This document shows positions 17,133 to 26,429 of a stretch of DNA of 64,000 bases, one piece after another. This DNA comes from Parabacteroides sp. (GTDB taxonomy: Bacteria; Bacteroidota; Bacteroidia; Bacteroidales; Tannerellaceae). The stretch lies in the NCBI GenBank assembly GCA_019417325.1, contig DXVO01000024.1, positions 124,001 through 188,000 of the forward strand. The letters run 5' to 3'. The position numbers were made by a program, and so were the translations under genes. Under the pieces are notes generated by a model. The model was not told the origin of the DNA, searched no databases, and was given only the letters and a program-made list of their open reading frames with translations. Position 1 is the stretch's first letter, and each line of letters begins with the position of its first letter.

Positions 17133-19379
17133 TCAATGTGCTGCATTCAATGCAGAACCGGCTTTAAACCAGTTAATCTGCAAATCATTATACGTATGGT
17201 TTACCTGGAAGGACTCTTCCGTTCCATCGGCATGATAGAGGATAGCCGTAAGCGGCTGTCCGGGTTCGAAGTGTTGCAGACCGACAATCGAGATACGGTC
17301 TTCCTCGCGTATTTTCTGATAATCATCCTTATCTTCAAATGTGAGGGCAAGCATTCCCTGCTTCTTCAGGTTCGTTTCATGGATACGGGCAAAGCTCTTG
17401 GCAAGGATAACCTTTACATTCAGGAAACGGGGTTCCATAGCGGCATGTTCGCGGGAAGAACCTTCCCCGTAATTTTCTTCCGCTACGACTATAGATGAAA
17501 TGCCTTTTGCCTTATATTGTTTAGCTACGGCCGACACGGCTTCATACTGGTTTGTCAACTGGTTCAGGACGCTGTTCGTCTTTCCGTTGAAAGCATTTAC
17601 GGCACCCATCAGCATATTGTCCGATATGTTTTCCAGATGACCACGGAAACGCAGCCACGGGCCTGCCATCGAGATATGGTCGGTCGTACATTTTCCTTCC
17701 GCTTTCAGAAGAAGCGGCATTTGCAATAAGTCCTTTCCATCCCACGGGGCAAACGGATGGAGTACCTGCAAACGGGAAGAATCGGGAGAGATAACCACCT
17801 CCATATGCTTTCCGGTCGGAGCAAGATAACCGTTATCCTTTACGGCAAATCCCTGAGGCGGGAAGTCTGTGCCTTTCGGTTCTTTCAGTTTCACTTCGCG
17901 ACCGTCTTCTGTTTTCAATGTATCTGTCAACGGGTTGAAACAAAGGTCCCCGGCTATAGTCAGCGCCAGTGTCAGCTCCGGTGAAGCGACAAAAGCATGT
18001 GTATTCGGATTCCCGTCCGCACGCTTAGCGAAGTTACGGTTAAAGGAGGTGACGATAGAGTTTTTGCGTGTATTATCGTCGGTATGGCGTTTCCACTGTC
18101 CGATACAAGGACCACAGGCATTAGCCATGATAATAGCGCCGATTTTTTCAAAGTCACCGATTATACCATCACGTTCAGCCGTATACCGGATTTGTTCCGA
18201 GCCCGGATTAATAATCAGCGGGGAAACTACCGGAATCTTATCCTCATCCGCCTGACGGGCAATAGATACGGCACGGCTTAAATCCTGATAAGAGGAGTTG
18301 GTACACGAACCGATTAAGCCAACTTCCATCTTACGTGGCCATCCGTTTTCCTTTACTTTGGCGGCAAATTCCGAAATCGGAGTAGCTGCATCCGGTGTGA
18401 AAGGACCGTTAATATAAGGTTCCAGTTCGGATAAATCGATCACAATTACGCGGTCGTAATAATCATCCGGTGTAGCACGGACTTCCTCGTCTGCCATCAG
18501 ATAATCGGCGATAGCCGTTGCAGAAACTGCAATCGTATCACGTCCTGTGGCACGCAGGTATTCTGCCATATTCGCATCAAACGGGAACAAAGAAGTGGTA
18601 GCCCCAACTTCAGCCCCCATATTGCATATCGTAGCTTTTCCGGTAGCGGACAAAGAAGAAGCGCCCGGACCGAAATATTCGATAATGGCATTTGTCCCAC
18701 CCTTTACGGTCAGGATACCTGCCAGTTTAAGAATCACATCTTTCGGCGATGCCCAGCCATTCAATTCGCCGGTCAGTTTAACACCGATGAGTTTCGGCAT
18801 CTTCAGTTCCCATTCCATGCCGGTCATCACATCCACTGCGTCGGCACCACCTACACCGATAGCGACCATACCCAGTCCTCCGGCATTCGGAGTGTGAGAA
18901 TCCGTCCCTACCATCATCCCGCCGGGGAATGCATAGTTTTCGAGCACTACCTGATGAATGATACCCGCTCCGGGTTTCCAGAAACCGATACCGTACTTGT
19001 CAGAAACGGACTTGAGGAAATCGTACACTTCGCTATTCCCTTTTGTTGCGGTTTCAATATCGGCTTTTGCTCCGATATTCGCCTGTATCAGGTGGTCGCA
19101 ATGCACCGTGGCAGGAACAGCCGATTTATCTTTCCCGGCATTCATAAATTGCAGTAATGCCATCTGTGCCGTAGCATCCTGCATAGCCACACGGTCGGGA
19201 CGGAAATTCACATAATCCGTTCCCCGCTTATAAAGCCGGATTTCATTCGCATCATATAAATGTGCATACAGGATTTTTTCGGCCAGTGTCATCGGTCGTC
19301 CTATTCTCTTACGGGCTGCATCCACCCGCTTGGGAAAGTTAGCATAAAAACTTTCCAGCATTTCCAAGTCGTACACCAT
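17133..19379 (-). CDS. acn: Aconitate hydratase (mitochondrial-type)
   Basis: 748 residues. It interconverts citrate and isocitrate with a 4Fe-4S cluster. The cluster cysteines are recognisable in GSCTNSSYQDL and ANACGPCIGQW. Other family blocks are VGTDSHTPNAGGLGM, ATVHCDHL, and EENYGEGSSREHAAMEPR in the swivel domain. The length and block order match the mitochondrial-type aconitases used by Bacteroidetes. It is the first gene of acn-icd-gltA, preceded by a TATATTTG promoter box. Confidence 0.96.
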   Translation of the reverse strand: MVYDLEMLESFYANFPKRVDAARKRIGRPMTLAEKILYAHLYDANEIRLYKRGTDYVNFRPDRVAMQDATAQMALLQFMNAGKDKSAVPATVHCDHLIQANIGAKADIETATKGNSEVYDFLKSVSDKYGIGFWKPGAGIIHQVVLENYAFPGGMMVGTDSHTPNAGGLGMVAIGVGGADAVDVMTGMEWELKMPKLIGVKLTGELNGWASPKDVILKLAGILTVKGGTNAIIEYFGPGASSLSATGKATICNMGAEVGATTSLFPFDANMAEYLRATGRDTIAVSATAIADYLMADEEVRATPDDYYDRVIVIDLSELEPYINGPFTPDAATPISEFAAKVKENGWPRKMEVGLIGSCTNSSYQDLSRAVSIARQADEDKIPVVSPLIINPGSEQIRYTAERDGIIGDFEKIGAIIMANACGPCIGQWKRHTDDNTRKNSIVTSFNRNFAKRADGNPNTHAFVASPELTLALTIAGDLCFNPLTDTLKTEDGREVKLKEPKGTDFPPQGFAVKDNGYLAPTGKHMEVVISPDSSRLQVLHPFAPWDGKDLLQMPLLLKAEGKCTTDHISMAGPWLRFRGHLENISDNMLMGAVNAFNGKTNSVLNQLTNQYEAVSAVAKQYKAKGISSIVVAEENYGEGSSREHAAMEPRFLNVKVILAKSFARIHETNLKKQGMLALTFEDKDDYQKIREEDRISIVGLQHFEPGQPLTAILYHADGTEESFQVNHTYNDLQINWFKAGSALNAAH

Positions 19380-19416
19380 GTCTATCTGTTTTTTGTTTGT
19401 TCACAATCGCTTTTTG

Positions 19417-19424
19417 CAAATATA
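19417..19424 (-). promoter_or_regulatory. -7 box upstream of acn-icd-gltA
   Basis: TATATTTG on the - strand (19424-19417) matches TAnnTTTG and lies 38 bases before the acn ATG. No clear -33 TTG is seen at the right distance. Confidence 0.45.
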
Positions 19425-19624
19425 TCTTCCCGTAAGCAATAAAGATGTAATATATATGACTTCACGGTATTTTCGTTTTTAACAAAAATAATATTTATAT
19501 AAACACCTTTTGTTCAATAATTTCTATGGCATGATAGAGGTTATTTATATCGGCGTGTTTATTAATAAAACGTTGTCCGGTATCATTTTGTTTACAATAG
19601 ACCGGATGAAATTCAATTTTTTCA

Positions 19625-19632
19625 TATCTTTG
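19625..19632 (+). promoter_or_regulatory. -7 box for the riboswitch transcript
   Basis: TATCTTTG matches TAnnTTTG and would start transcription near 19638, just before the cobalamin aptamer. The -33 element is weak. Confidence 0.45.
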
Positions 19633-19654
19633 CTCCCGCTTCGGTGATATAAAC

Positions 19655-19871
19655 CATATCCGATGGTTTGTATAAAAGGGAATCCGGTTCAAGTCCGGAA
19701 CAGTGCCCGCTACTGTAAAGCCTATACGATAACGGAGAGTTCTCCAATGCCACTGTCTATCGACGGGAAGGCTGCTCTCCAAAGGCTAAGTCAGGAAACC
19801 TGCCAGGCAAAAAGTAATATCATTCTCCCGGGGTCAGGAGGGTTTATTAAAAACACTATTATCTCTTTTTA
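19655..19871 (+). promoter_or_regulatory. Cobalamin (B12) riboswitch
   Basis: Conserved aptamer elements occur in order: GGGAATCCGGT.CAAGTCCGG, AACAGTGCCCGCTACTGTAA, GCCACTG (19749-19755), GGGAAGG, and the B12 box AAGTCAGGAAACCTGCC (19788-19804). Downstream, CTCCC (near 19825) can pair with GGAGG (near 19838), close to the ribosome-binding region of the TonB receptor gene at 19872, so control may be on translation. Genes downstream fit: tetrapyrrole uptake, chelation and cobalamin synthesis. Cobalamin-bound RNA would lower their expression. Confidence 0.95.
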
Positions 19872-21944
19872 ATGGAAAAAAGATGTCTGCTGGCAGCCTT
19901 TGCTATGGGTTGCAGCGTGAATATGCTTTTTGCACAAGTATCTTCACAAGGGAATGCTACGACAGAAAAGAATGTGTATCTGAATGAAGTTGTAGTAACC
20001 GGGACCGGTACGGAACATTACCTGAAAGATGCCCCTGTACAAACAGAAGTTATCACAAGTAAAGCCTTGCAAAGTTATCAGGGACGCAGCATAGACGATT
20101 TACTTGGCAGCTTGTGCGCATCCCTCAGCTTCAATCCGAACGATATGGGAAGCAATATCCAGTTGAACGGGCTGAACAACGACTACATCCTTATCCTTAT
20201 CAACGGACGCCGTATTAATGGTGACAACGGAGGGCAAAATGACCTCAATACGATAAATATCGCCAATATCGAACGCATCGAAATCGTAAAAGGAGCTTCT
20301 TCTTCTCTCTACGGCTCGGATGCCATTGCCGGCGTTATCAATATCATCACAAAGAAAAACAAAGACAAGTTCAGCGTAACCAATACAACACGCGTAGGAT
20401 ATTATGGCGATGTCAACCAGTACAACCAAATAGGCTTTAACAACGGAAAACTAAACTCCACCACCAACTTTAGTGTCATGCACACAGACGGCTGGCGAAA
20501 TACCGACCTGGAATATTATCATTACGAACTACATGAGGGTAGCGTAAGCAAAACCGTAAACCGCAATACAAACTTCAACATCCGTGAAGAGCTGACCTAT
20601 AAAGCGAACGATAAACTGACAGTAGGAGCCGACGCCTCTTTCTATCAGAAATGGATGTACAGGATAAGAGGCCCTTACAGATATGTCCTGAACGATTTCT
20701 TCTACCGTAACCAGAGTTATGGCGTGAATGCAAGATACAACCTGGCAGGATACAACTATCTGAGTGCCGAAATTTCATACGACCGTTACAACTATTATTA
20801 CGATTATACCAGCCGGGAAACAACCGACGACTTCGATAAAGAAACAGGTTTGCGTATTACCCATTATCCCGGGGAACGCATCCTTCAGACAGAACAACAG
20901 CAGATATTAGCTTTGGTTAAAGGCGTTTTCTATTTAAAACAAAAAAATATCCTGAATGCAGGCATAGAATATAAACATGACATTTTGAAAGCTCCCCATC
21001 GTATCGTAACCGAACGTGCCAATGCTTACACCATATCCGCCTATGCGCAGGACGAATGGGATGTTTGCAAAGATTTCAATATCACAGCGGGAGTCCGCGC
21101 CGTTTATCATAAAGAATTCGGTGCAAAGCTGACACCCAAAGTATCGGCTCTGTATAAATTGGGAGATTTCAATTTACGGGGAACTTACTCTTACGGTTTC
21201 AAAGCTCCTACCCTGAAAGAACTCTATTATAATTATGTGGGAAATATGATGGGCAAACTCAAATCTTATTATGGCAATACGGATTTGAAACCCCAGACCT
21301 CCAACTATGGTTCGGTAGGTATCGAGTATAACCACTCTAAATTCCAACTGAGTGTAACAGGCTATTATAACGGGATTAGAGATATGATTGAACTGACGCC
21401 AATCCCTATCCCTCCTGCCGACAAATTCCTGGAAGTAGATGAAGCCAAACAATATAAGAATCTGGCAAAAGCCCGTTCTTTCGGGACAGACATAACTGTT
21501 AGTTACCAAATATTACCTTCACTGGCTGTCAGCGGAGGATACAGCTATGTAGATGCAAAAGCCCAATATGCAAGCGACCCGGACGATCCCCATTATATGG
21601 AATACATCCCTATCAACGGTACCTCCAAACACAATATCACATGGAAAGCAAACTGGGGGCATACATGGAAATTCTACCAACTGGATTTGAGTCTATTCGG
21701 CAGATACCAATCCATGCGTTATTACCTGACAGACGGTAATGGCGACGGTTATCAGATCTGGCGGCTCAACACCTCCCATTCCCTCTTGAAATACAAGAAA
21801 TGGAAACTGAATATCAATGCTGGAATAGATAATATATTCAATTATATAGATAAAACGCCGTTTGGATGGAACCGCGGAACAACCACACCCGGACGTACTT
21901 TTTATGCCTCTGTGACAGTCAAATTTCAAAATAAAACAAAATAA
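19872..21944 (+). CDS. TonB-dependent outer-membrane receptor (BtuB-like context)
   Basis: 690 residues. A signal peptide (MEKRCLLAAFAMGCSVNMLFAQ) is followed by a TonB box-like NEVVVTGTG. The plug domain runs to about residue 150, with NGRRINGDNGG and ASSSLYGSDAIAGVINIITKK, and a 22-strand barrel ends in the aromatic residue of VTVKFQNKTK. There is no carboxypeptidase-like N-terminal extension, so it is the small BtuB/heme-receptor type. As the first gene after a cobalamin riboswitch, the likely cargo is a corrinoid or another tetrapyrrole. The following lipoprotein chelatase homologue recalls the Porphyromonas IhtA-IhtB pair, which handles hemin; that comparison is inference. Confidence 0.88.
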   Translation: MEKRCLLAAFAMGCSVNMLFAQVSSQGNATTEKNVYLNEVVVTGTGTEHYLKDAPVQTEVITSKALQSYQGRSIDDLLGSLCASLSFNPNDMGSNIQLNGLNNDYILILINGRRINGDNGGQNDLNTINIANIERIEIVKGASSSLYGSDAIAGVINIITKKNKDKFSVTNTTRVGYYGDVNQYNQIGFNNGKLNSTTNFSVMHTDGWRNTDLEYYHYELHEGSVSKTVNRNTNFNIREELTYKANDKLTVGADASFYQKWMYRIRGPYRYVLNDFFYRNQSYGVNARYNLAGYNYLSAEISYDRYNYYYDYTSRETTDDFDKETGLRITHYPGERILQTEQQQILALVKGVFYLKQKNILNAGIEYKHDILKAPHRIVTERANAYTISAYAQDEWDVCKDFNITAGVRAVYHKEFGAKLTPKVSALYKLGDFNLRGTYSYGFKAPTLKELYYNYVGNMMGKLKSYYGNTDLKPQTSNYGSVGIEYNHSKFQLSVTGYYNGIRDMIELTPIPIPPADKFLEVDEAKQYKNLAKARSFGTDITVSYQILPSLAVSGGYSYVDAKAQYASDPDDPHYMEYIPINGTSKHNITWKANWGHTWKFYQLDLSLFGRYQSMRYYLTDGNGDGYQIWRLNTSHSLLKYKKWKLNINAGIDNIFNYIDKTPFGWNRGTTTPGRTFYASVTVKFQNKTK

Positions 21945-21968
21945 CCTAATTTCTTAAACTGTTTTAAT

Positions 21969-23096
21969 ATGAAACAAATGAAGTATTATTTGATGGCAGC
22001 CGCCCTGTTAGCTGCAAGTTCTGGTTTCGTTTCTTGTAATAGCGATGAAGATAACGTAACCAATCCGGTTGCAGATTTTGCTGCAAGCAACAAAAAACAC
22101 GATACGGCTATCTTGCTGTGTACCTTTGGAAGTACGTTTGAAGAATCAGTAAAAACGTATGATGCTATTGAAAAAGATTTCAGAGAAAAGTATGGAAATG
22201 AAGCGGATATCTATCTGTCATTTACTTCGCGTACTTGTGTGAACCGTGTATATGAAGCAACTGGTATCGACCGTGTACAACCGGACTACTGGCTGGAAGC
22301 TCTTGGAGAAGCCGGTTATGAAAAAGTAGCCGTACAGTCTTTACACGTGATCCCGGGTGAAGAATACGCAAGTTTGATGGGTACGGATGTGAAAAAGAAA
22401 TTCATGATCGAAAGATATCCACACATAAAAGTACTGAAAAGCCCGAACTTGTTGGACGATGAAGACGATGTGGAAGCTGTCGCCTCTTATCTGTTTGAAG
22501 ATTATAAAACAGACCTGAGCAATAAGAAGAATATCGTTTTATTTATGGGACACGGTAACCCGGACGGGGTATACCAACACGCCAATGATATGTATACTGC
22601 CGTAGAAGAAGCATTACAAACAAAAGCAGCCAACAAAAACGTATTCGTAGGTACTGTAGACTACGGCAAAATGCTGTTCTGTCCTGAAGACTGGAAATCA
22701 GCTACAATGAATGTTGATGATATGGCCGACACATATATCTACAAGAAGTTAGTGGATTATGTAAAACAAAATGGTGGCGACTATAGCGACTATACCGTTT
22801 ATTTAGTTCCGTTCATGTCTATCGCTGGCGACCATGCTCATAATGACATGTGGGGTATCGACGACAAGACTGAAGTGAAAGATGCGCTTCCCGAAGCCGA
22901 TTGCTGCTGGAGACTTAAGATTCAGAAAATGGGCTTCAATATCAACACGACAGAAGAAAGCCATAACGGTAGTGTAGACAAATGTACGATCAAAGGTCTT
23001 GCAGACAGAGCAAGCATCCGTGCCATTTGGTTAAAACATTTAACCGACAGATGGAATGATGCTGACGAATGGACAACTGGCGAAGACTATCAATAA
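21969..23096 (+). CDS. CbiK-family lipoprotein (cobaltochelatase/heme-binding homologue)
   Basis: 375 residues with a lipobox ending at Cys23 (LLAASSGFVSC), so it is membrane-anchored and probably surface-exposed or periplasmic. The rest is a CbiK-type chelatase: ILLCTFGSTFEESV near the start, LFMGHGNPDGVYQHAND (first metal-ligand His) and VPFMSIAGDHAHNDMWG (second His region). The middle ligand, Glu in CbiK and present in the next gene as GTIEGYP, is Asp here (GTVDYG). That change, together with a C-terminal extension of about 60 residues, suggests binding or altered metal chemistry rather than standard cobalt insertion. Porphyromonas IhtB is a related exported protein. Transcribed behind the riboswitch-controlled TonB gene with a 24-base gap. 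Confidence 0.8.
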   Translation: MKQMKYYLMAAALLAASSGFVSCNSDEDNVTNPVADFAASNKKHDTAILLCTFGSTFEESVKTYDAIEKDFREKYGNEADIYLSFTSRTCVNRVYEATGIDRVQPDYWLEALGEAGYEKVAVQSLHVIPGEEYASLMGTDVKKKFMIERYPHIKVLKSPNLLDDEDDVEAVASYLFEDYKTDLSNKKNIVLFMGHGNPDGVYQHANDMYTAVEEALQTKAANKNVFVGTVDYGKMLFCPEDWKSATMNVDDMADTYIYKKLVDYVKQNGGDYSDYTVYLVPFMSIAGDHAHNDMWGIDDKTEVKDALPEADCCWRLKIQKMGFNINTTEESHNGSVDKCTIKGLADRASIRAIWLKHLTDRWNDADEWTTGEDYQ

Positions 23097-23102
23097 CTCA
23101 TA

Positions 23103-23144
23103 ATTAAAAGGGTGGCATTTGTTATAGAATACCGCCCTTTTAAT
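23103..23144 (+). terminator. Intergenic hairpin between the two cbiK genes
   Basis: ATTAAAAGGGTGGCAT and ATACCGCCCTTTTAAT pair with one wobble (about 16 bp, 7-10 base loop). It may reduce read-through or protect the upstream mRNA. The downstream genes keep the same strand and theme. Confidence 0.6.
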
Positions 23145-23160
23145 CAATTACAACAAATTT

Positions 23161-24096
23161 ATGAAACATAAGAACATACTGATTTTATTATTTATCGGCC
23201 TGTCTTTTCTGTTTAATTCACCTATGTATGCAGAAGGCAATTTCATCGAATCAAATATCTTCAATTCATTGAAGGAAGGAGATAAAGCGGCTGTATTAAT
23301 GGTTCATTTCGGGACAACAAACGATGATACCCGCATACGGACCATCGAAGCCATCAACAAGAAAATGGCAGAAGCCTTTCCCGGTACGGAAGTCCGTGAA
23401 GCCTGGACATCCCGCATTGTTGTATATCGCCTGAAGAAACGTGGTATACAAAAGCAGAATCCGGACGAAGCATTGAAACAATTAAAAGCGGAAGGATACA
23501 CACACATCATTATCCAGTCATCCAATATTATCGAAGGCATAGAGATGGAATCCTTGCGCAAGGATATCGCTTTGTGGGAAAAAGAATTCAAAGAAATCAG
23601 AATCGGTACACCGCTTCTCTACTCTCCTGCCGACTATGAAGCAGTGATTGATGCCGTAACCAAAAAAGGAGCAAAAGAAGGAGCAACTCTCCTGGTTGGA
23701 CACGGTACGTATACCCCCGCTACCGCACAATATGCGATGACGGATTATATGTTGAAGGCTAAAGGATTCAACAATTTCATTGTGGGAACAATAGAAGGCT
23801 ATCCCTCATTCGATGATGCTGCAATCCAATTGAAAAAGAGCGGAGTAAAAAAAGTAATGTTAATGCCATTTATGTTCGTTGCCGGCGAACATGCCAAGAA
23901 TGACATTGCCGACGACTGGAAAAGCCAACTGGAAGAACAAGGATACCAGGTGACAGTGCTTATGGAAGGGCTTGGAGAAAACCCTGACATACAAAGTATA
24001 TTCATAGAGCATGCCCGCTTTGCCGCAAACCATAAATATCTGGAAATTACAGCAAAGAAAAAAGAGTATGCCAAAGGAAAAGAAAAATATGAATAA
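23161..24096 (+). CDS. cbiK: Exported sirohydrochlorin cobaltochelatase, CbiK type
   Basis: 311 residues. The N-terminus (KNILILLFIGLSFLFNSPMYAEG) is a cleavable signal peptide with no lipobox Cys, so the protein should be periplasmic. The chelatase fold begins at AVLMVHFGTTNDDTR. Metal ligands of CbiK are all present: LVGHGTYTP (His), GTIEGYPSFDD (Glu) and MPFMFVAGEHAKND (His). CbiK inserts Co2+ into sirohydrochlorin to start the early-cobalt pathway. A periplasmic form (CbiKP) is known from Desulfovibrio, so export does not rule out chelatase activity, although the other pathway enzymes are cytoplasmic. The 3' end overlaps the start of the next TonB receptor gene. Confidence 0.85.
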   Translation: MKHKNILILLFIGLSFLFNSPMYAEGNFIESNIFNSLKEGDKAAVLMVHFGTTNDDTRIRTIEAINKKMAEAFPGTEVREAWTSRIVVYRLKKRGIQKQNPDEALKQLKAEGYTHIIIQSSNIIEGIEMESLRKDIALWEKEFKEIRIGTPLLYSPADYEAVIDAVTKKGAKEGATLLVGHGTYTPATAQYAMTDYMLKAKGFNNFIVGTIEGYPSFDDAAIQLKKSGVKKVMLMPFMFVAGEHAKNDIADDWKSQLEEQGYQVTVLMEGLGENPDIQSIFIEHARFAANHKYLEITAKKKEYAKGKEKYE

Positions 24097-26425
24097 TCAG
24101 AGATATCAAATGTATATGAAAAAGAGTATTACCATTTTATTTTTAGCCGCGTTACAACTGACCAACGTATACGCACAACGTCACGATAAAAAAGATTACA
24201 CAAACTTTGCCGATACGACATTCAATATTAACGAAGTCGTTATACAAAGTTCCGTAAACAAACGGACGGAAGTATTAAAAATGCCCGTTCCCTTGAAAGA
24301 GATGCCGATCGCCGTATCGCAGGTATCTCCCCGATTAATCCAGGATTTGTCCCTGACCACCCTGCAAACGGCCACCCGTTATGCCACAGGTGTAAAACCG
24401 ATCAACACATACGGTGGTTTCCAGACATTCAAACTGAGAGGATTCTATGACTTTGTACTTATGACCGACGGCGTACGCGACGAACGTCATAACCTGTCAC
24501 AGTCTGCAACCTCTACCACCACTGCTGCGGTAGAAAAAATAGAAGTGCTGAAAGGCCCGGCATCTGTTCTATATGGTCACTCCGCCTTAGGGGGTGTCAT
24601 CAACGTCATGAGAAAGCAACCTTCTGCAGAAACGCATATCAATGCCGAAGCCGGAGCAGCAAGCTGGGGACGCTACAACGTACAAGTCGGAGGAAGCGGA
24701 GCCATCAGCAAAAAACTAAACCTGCGTTTCGATGCATCCATAGCAAACGGGGAAGGATGGCGCAGTTCCTACGACCGTACAGCCAATCTCTATGCAGCGC
24801 TCGACTACAATATCGACCATCGTAACAAACTGGAATTCAAAGTAGGTGGAAACAATGACTGGTACGGTACGGAAACCGGTATACCTCATGTAAAGAACGA
24901 CATCTATAACGCTTCCGGTACTAAAATATATAATGCCGGCGACATGCCTCAGGGTATCGATCTGCGCCAGCGTTACAACGACCCCGCCGACTTTCTTACC
25001 CACAAAGGTTATAATGCCACTGCCAAATGGAAACATATCATCAACAAAGACTGGAAATTGACTGAATACCTCTCCTATTTTGACGATGATAACGACTATT
25101 TCAATACCGAATCCCTGGCATTCCTAACTTCCGATACGCCTAAAAAAGGATATGAAAACTACTATATGAACGGAGACAAGAAAGTATATATCTGCCTCGA
25201 CTCCATCCGTAGAAATTCGCCTTTACGTTTTGCCTACCATGCAAAAGTATTGCAGAACCAGTTCGACGTAACCGGTAAATTCAAAACCGGAGGAATCGAA
25301 CACAACATCGTAACCGGATATACCTTCACATTAATGAACCGGAACGGTTATTCCGCTTCTGTTGGAGCCACAGGAAAAGACGGTTGGGGACCCGGAAAAC
25401 AGGCTGTCATCTCTACCATCAATCCACTGTTGAACCAAGGTGCTTTTGAAACGAAGTTCTCTTCAAAAACCTATCTGTATGAATATATCCATGGCGTATT
25501 CGTCCAGGATTATATCAAATTCATTCCCCAGTTACGTACTTTAATCGGTTTGAGATACGACCGGTACGACCGGTATTATCAGAAAGCGACAACAGATAAT
25601 AAAGAGGTACTGGAAAAAGGTGACAAATCACACCTGAAGAACAACTCTGTTACCTGGCGTGTCGGTCTGGTTTACGATATCAATGACCAGTTCAACATCT
25701 TTGCTTCCGGTACAAACTATTTCAAACCGAGCCGTACCATTGCCAACGATGCGACTATCTACATCAATAATAAAGGAGAACGCATCTATCCGAACGGAGA
25801 CAATATCTTCGATCCGGAAACAGGTTACCAGTTTGAATTCGGTTCCCACCTCGACCTGGCAAACAGCCTGCAGGTAAACCTTGCAACTTACTATATCCGT
25901 AAGAACAATATGGTACAAAGTCTGGGAACCTACGAAGACATGCGAATCTCCGGACAGGTAGGTTCTGCCGATTCCAAAGGTCTGGAACTGGATGTAAACT
26001 ACAGCCCTATCAAAGATTTGAGTATCACAGCCGGTTACACATTCAACGTAACAAAATACCGTGAATATGCAACCAACGACTATATGACAAACGACCTGAA
26101 AGGCAAATACCACACACAAGCCCCTAAACACATGGCTTACGGATGGGTCTTCTACGATTTCTCCAGCCGGACATTAAACGGACTTTCTGTGGCTGTCGGA
26201 GCTGAATACTCATCCAAGGCATTTGCTACGGCGGACAATACGATTGCATACGATCCTTATGCCATCGCCAACCTGATGGCTAAGTATAAATACCGTAAAT
26301 ATCAAATCAAGGTGAACGTGAACAACCTGTTCAATAAAACATACTTCAGAAATGCGGTAAACAGCACACAGTTCATCCCTGAAGAAAAAAGAAATGTATC
26401 AGTTACATTAGGATTTTATTTATAA
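24089..26425 (+). CDS. TonB-dependent siderophore-type receptor (FhuA-like)
   Basis: About 778 residues from the ATG at 24089, which overlaps the cbiK stop by eight bases; a Met at 24116 (MKKSITILFLAALQ) is an equally good start directly before the signal peptide. The plug domain contains NEVVIQSS (TonB box-like), MPIAVSQVSPRLIQD, LRGFYDF.LMTDGVRD and GPASVLYGHSALGGVINVMRK, which is the siderophore-receptor rather than the BtuB pattern. The barrel ends in SVTLGFYL. With the PepSY membrane protein directly downstream it forms a typical metal-chelate uptake pair. Cargo is unknown: a ferric siderophore, heme or cobalt complex would all fit. Confidence 0.88.
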   Translation: MNNQRYQMYMKKSITILFLAALQLTNVYAQRHDKKDYTNFADTTFNINEVVIQSSVNKRTEVLKMPVPLKEMPIAVSQVSPRLIQDLSLTTLQTATRYATGVKPINTYGGFQTFKLRGFYDFVLMTDGVRDERHNLSQSATSTTTAAVEKIEVLKGPASVLYGHSALGGVINVMRKQPSAETHINAEAGAASWGRYNVQVGGSGAISKKLNLRFDASIANGEGWRSSYDRTANLYAALDYNIDHRNKLEFKVGGNNDWYGTETGIPHVKNDIYNASGTKIYNAGDMPQGIDLRQRYNDPADFLTHKGYNATAKWKHIINKDWKLTEYLSYFDDDNDYFNTESLAFLTSDTPKKGYENYYMNGDKKVYICLDSIRRNSPLRFAYHAKVLQNQFDVTGKFKTGGIEHNIVTGYTFTLMNRNGYSASVGATGKDGWGPGKQAVISTINPLLNQGAFETKFSSKTYLYEYIHGVFVQDYIKFIPQLRTLIGLRYDRYDRYYQKATTDNKEVLEKGDKSHLKNNSVTWRVGLVYDINDQFNIFASGTNYFKPSRTIANDATIYINNKGERIYPNGDNIFDPETGYQFEFGSHLDLANSLQVNLATYYIRKNNMVQSLGTYEDMRISGQVGSADSKGLELDVNYSPIKDLSITAGYTFNVTKYREYATNDYMTNDLKGKYHTQAPKHMAYGWVFYDFSSRTLNGLSVAVGAEYSSKAFATADNTIAYDPYAIANLMAKYKYRKYQIKVNVNNLFNKTYFRNAVNSTQFIPEEKRNVSVTLGFYL

Positions 26426-26429
26426 GAAA

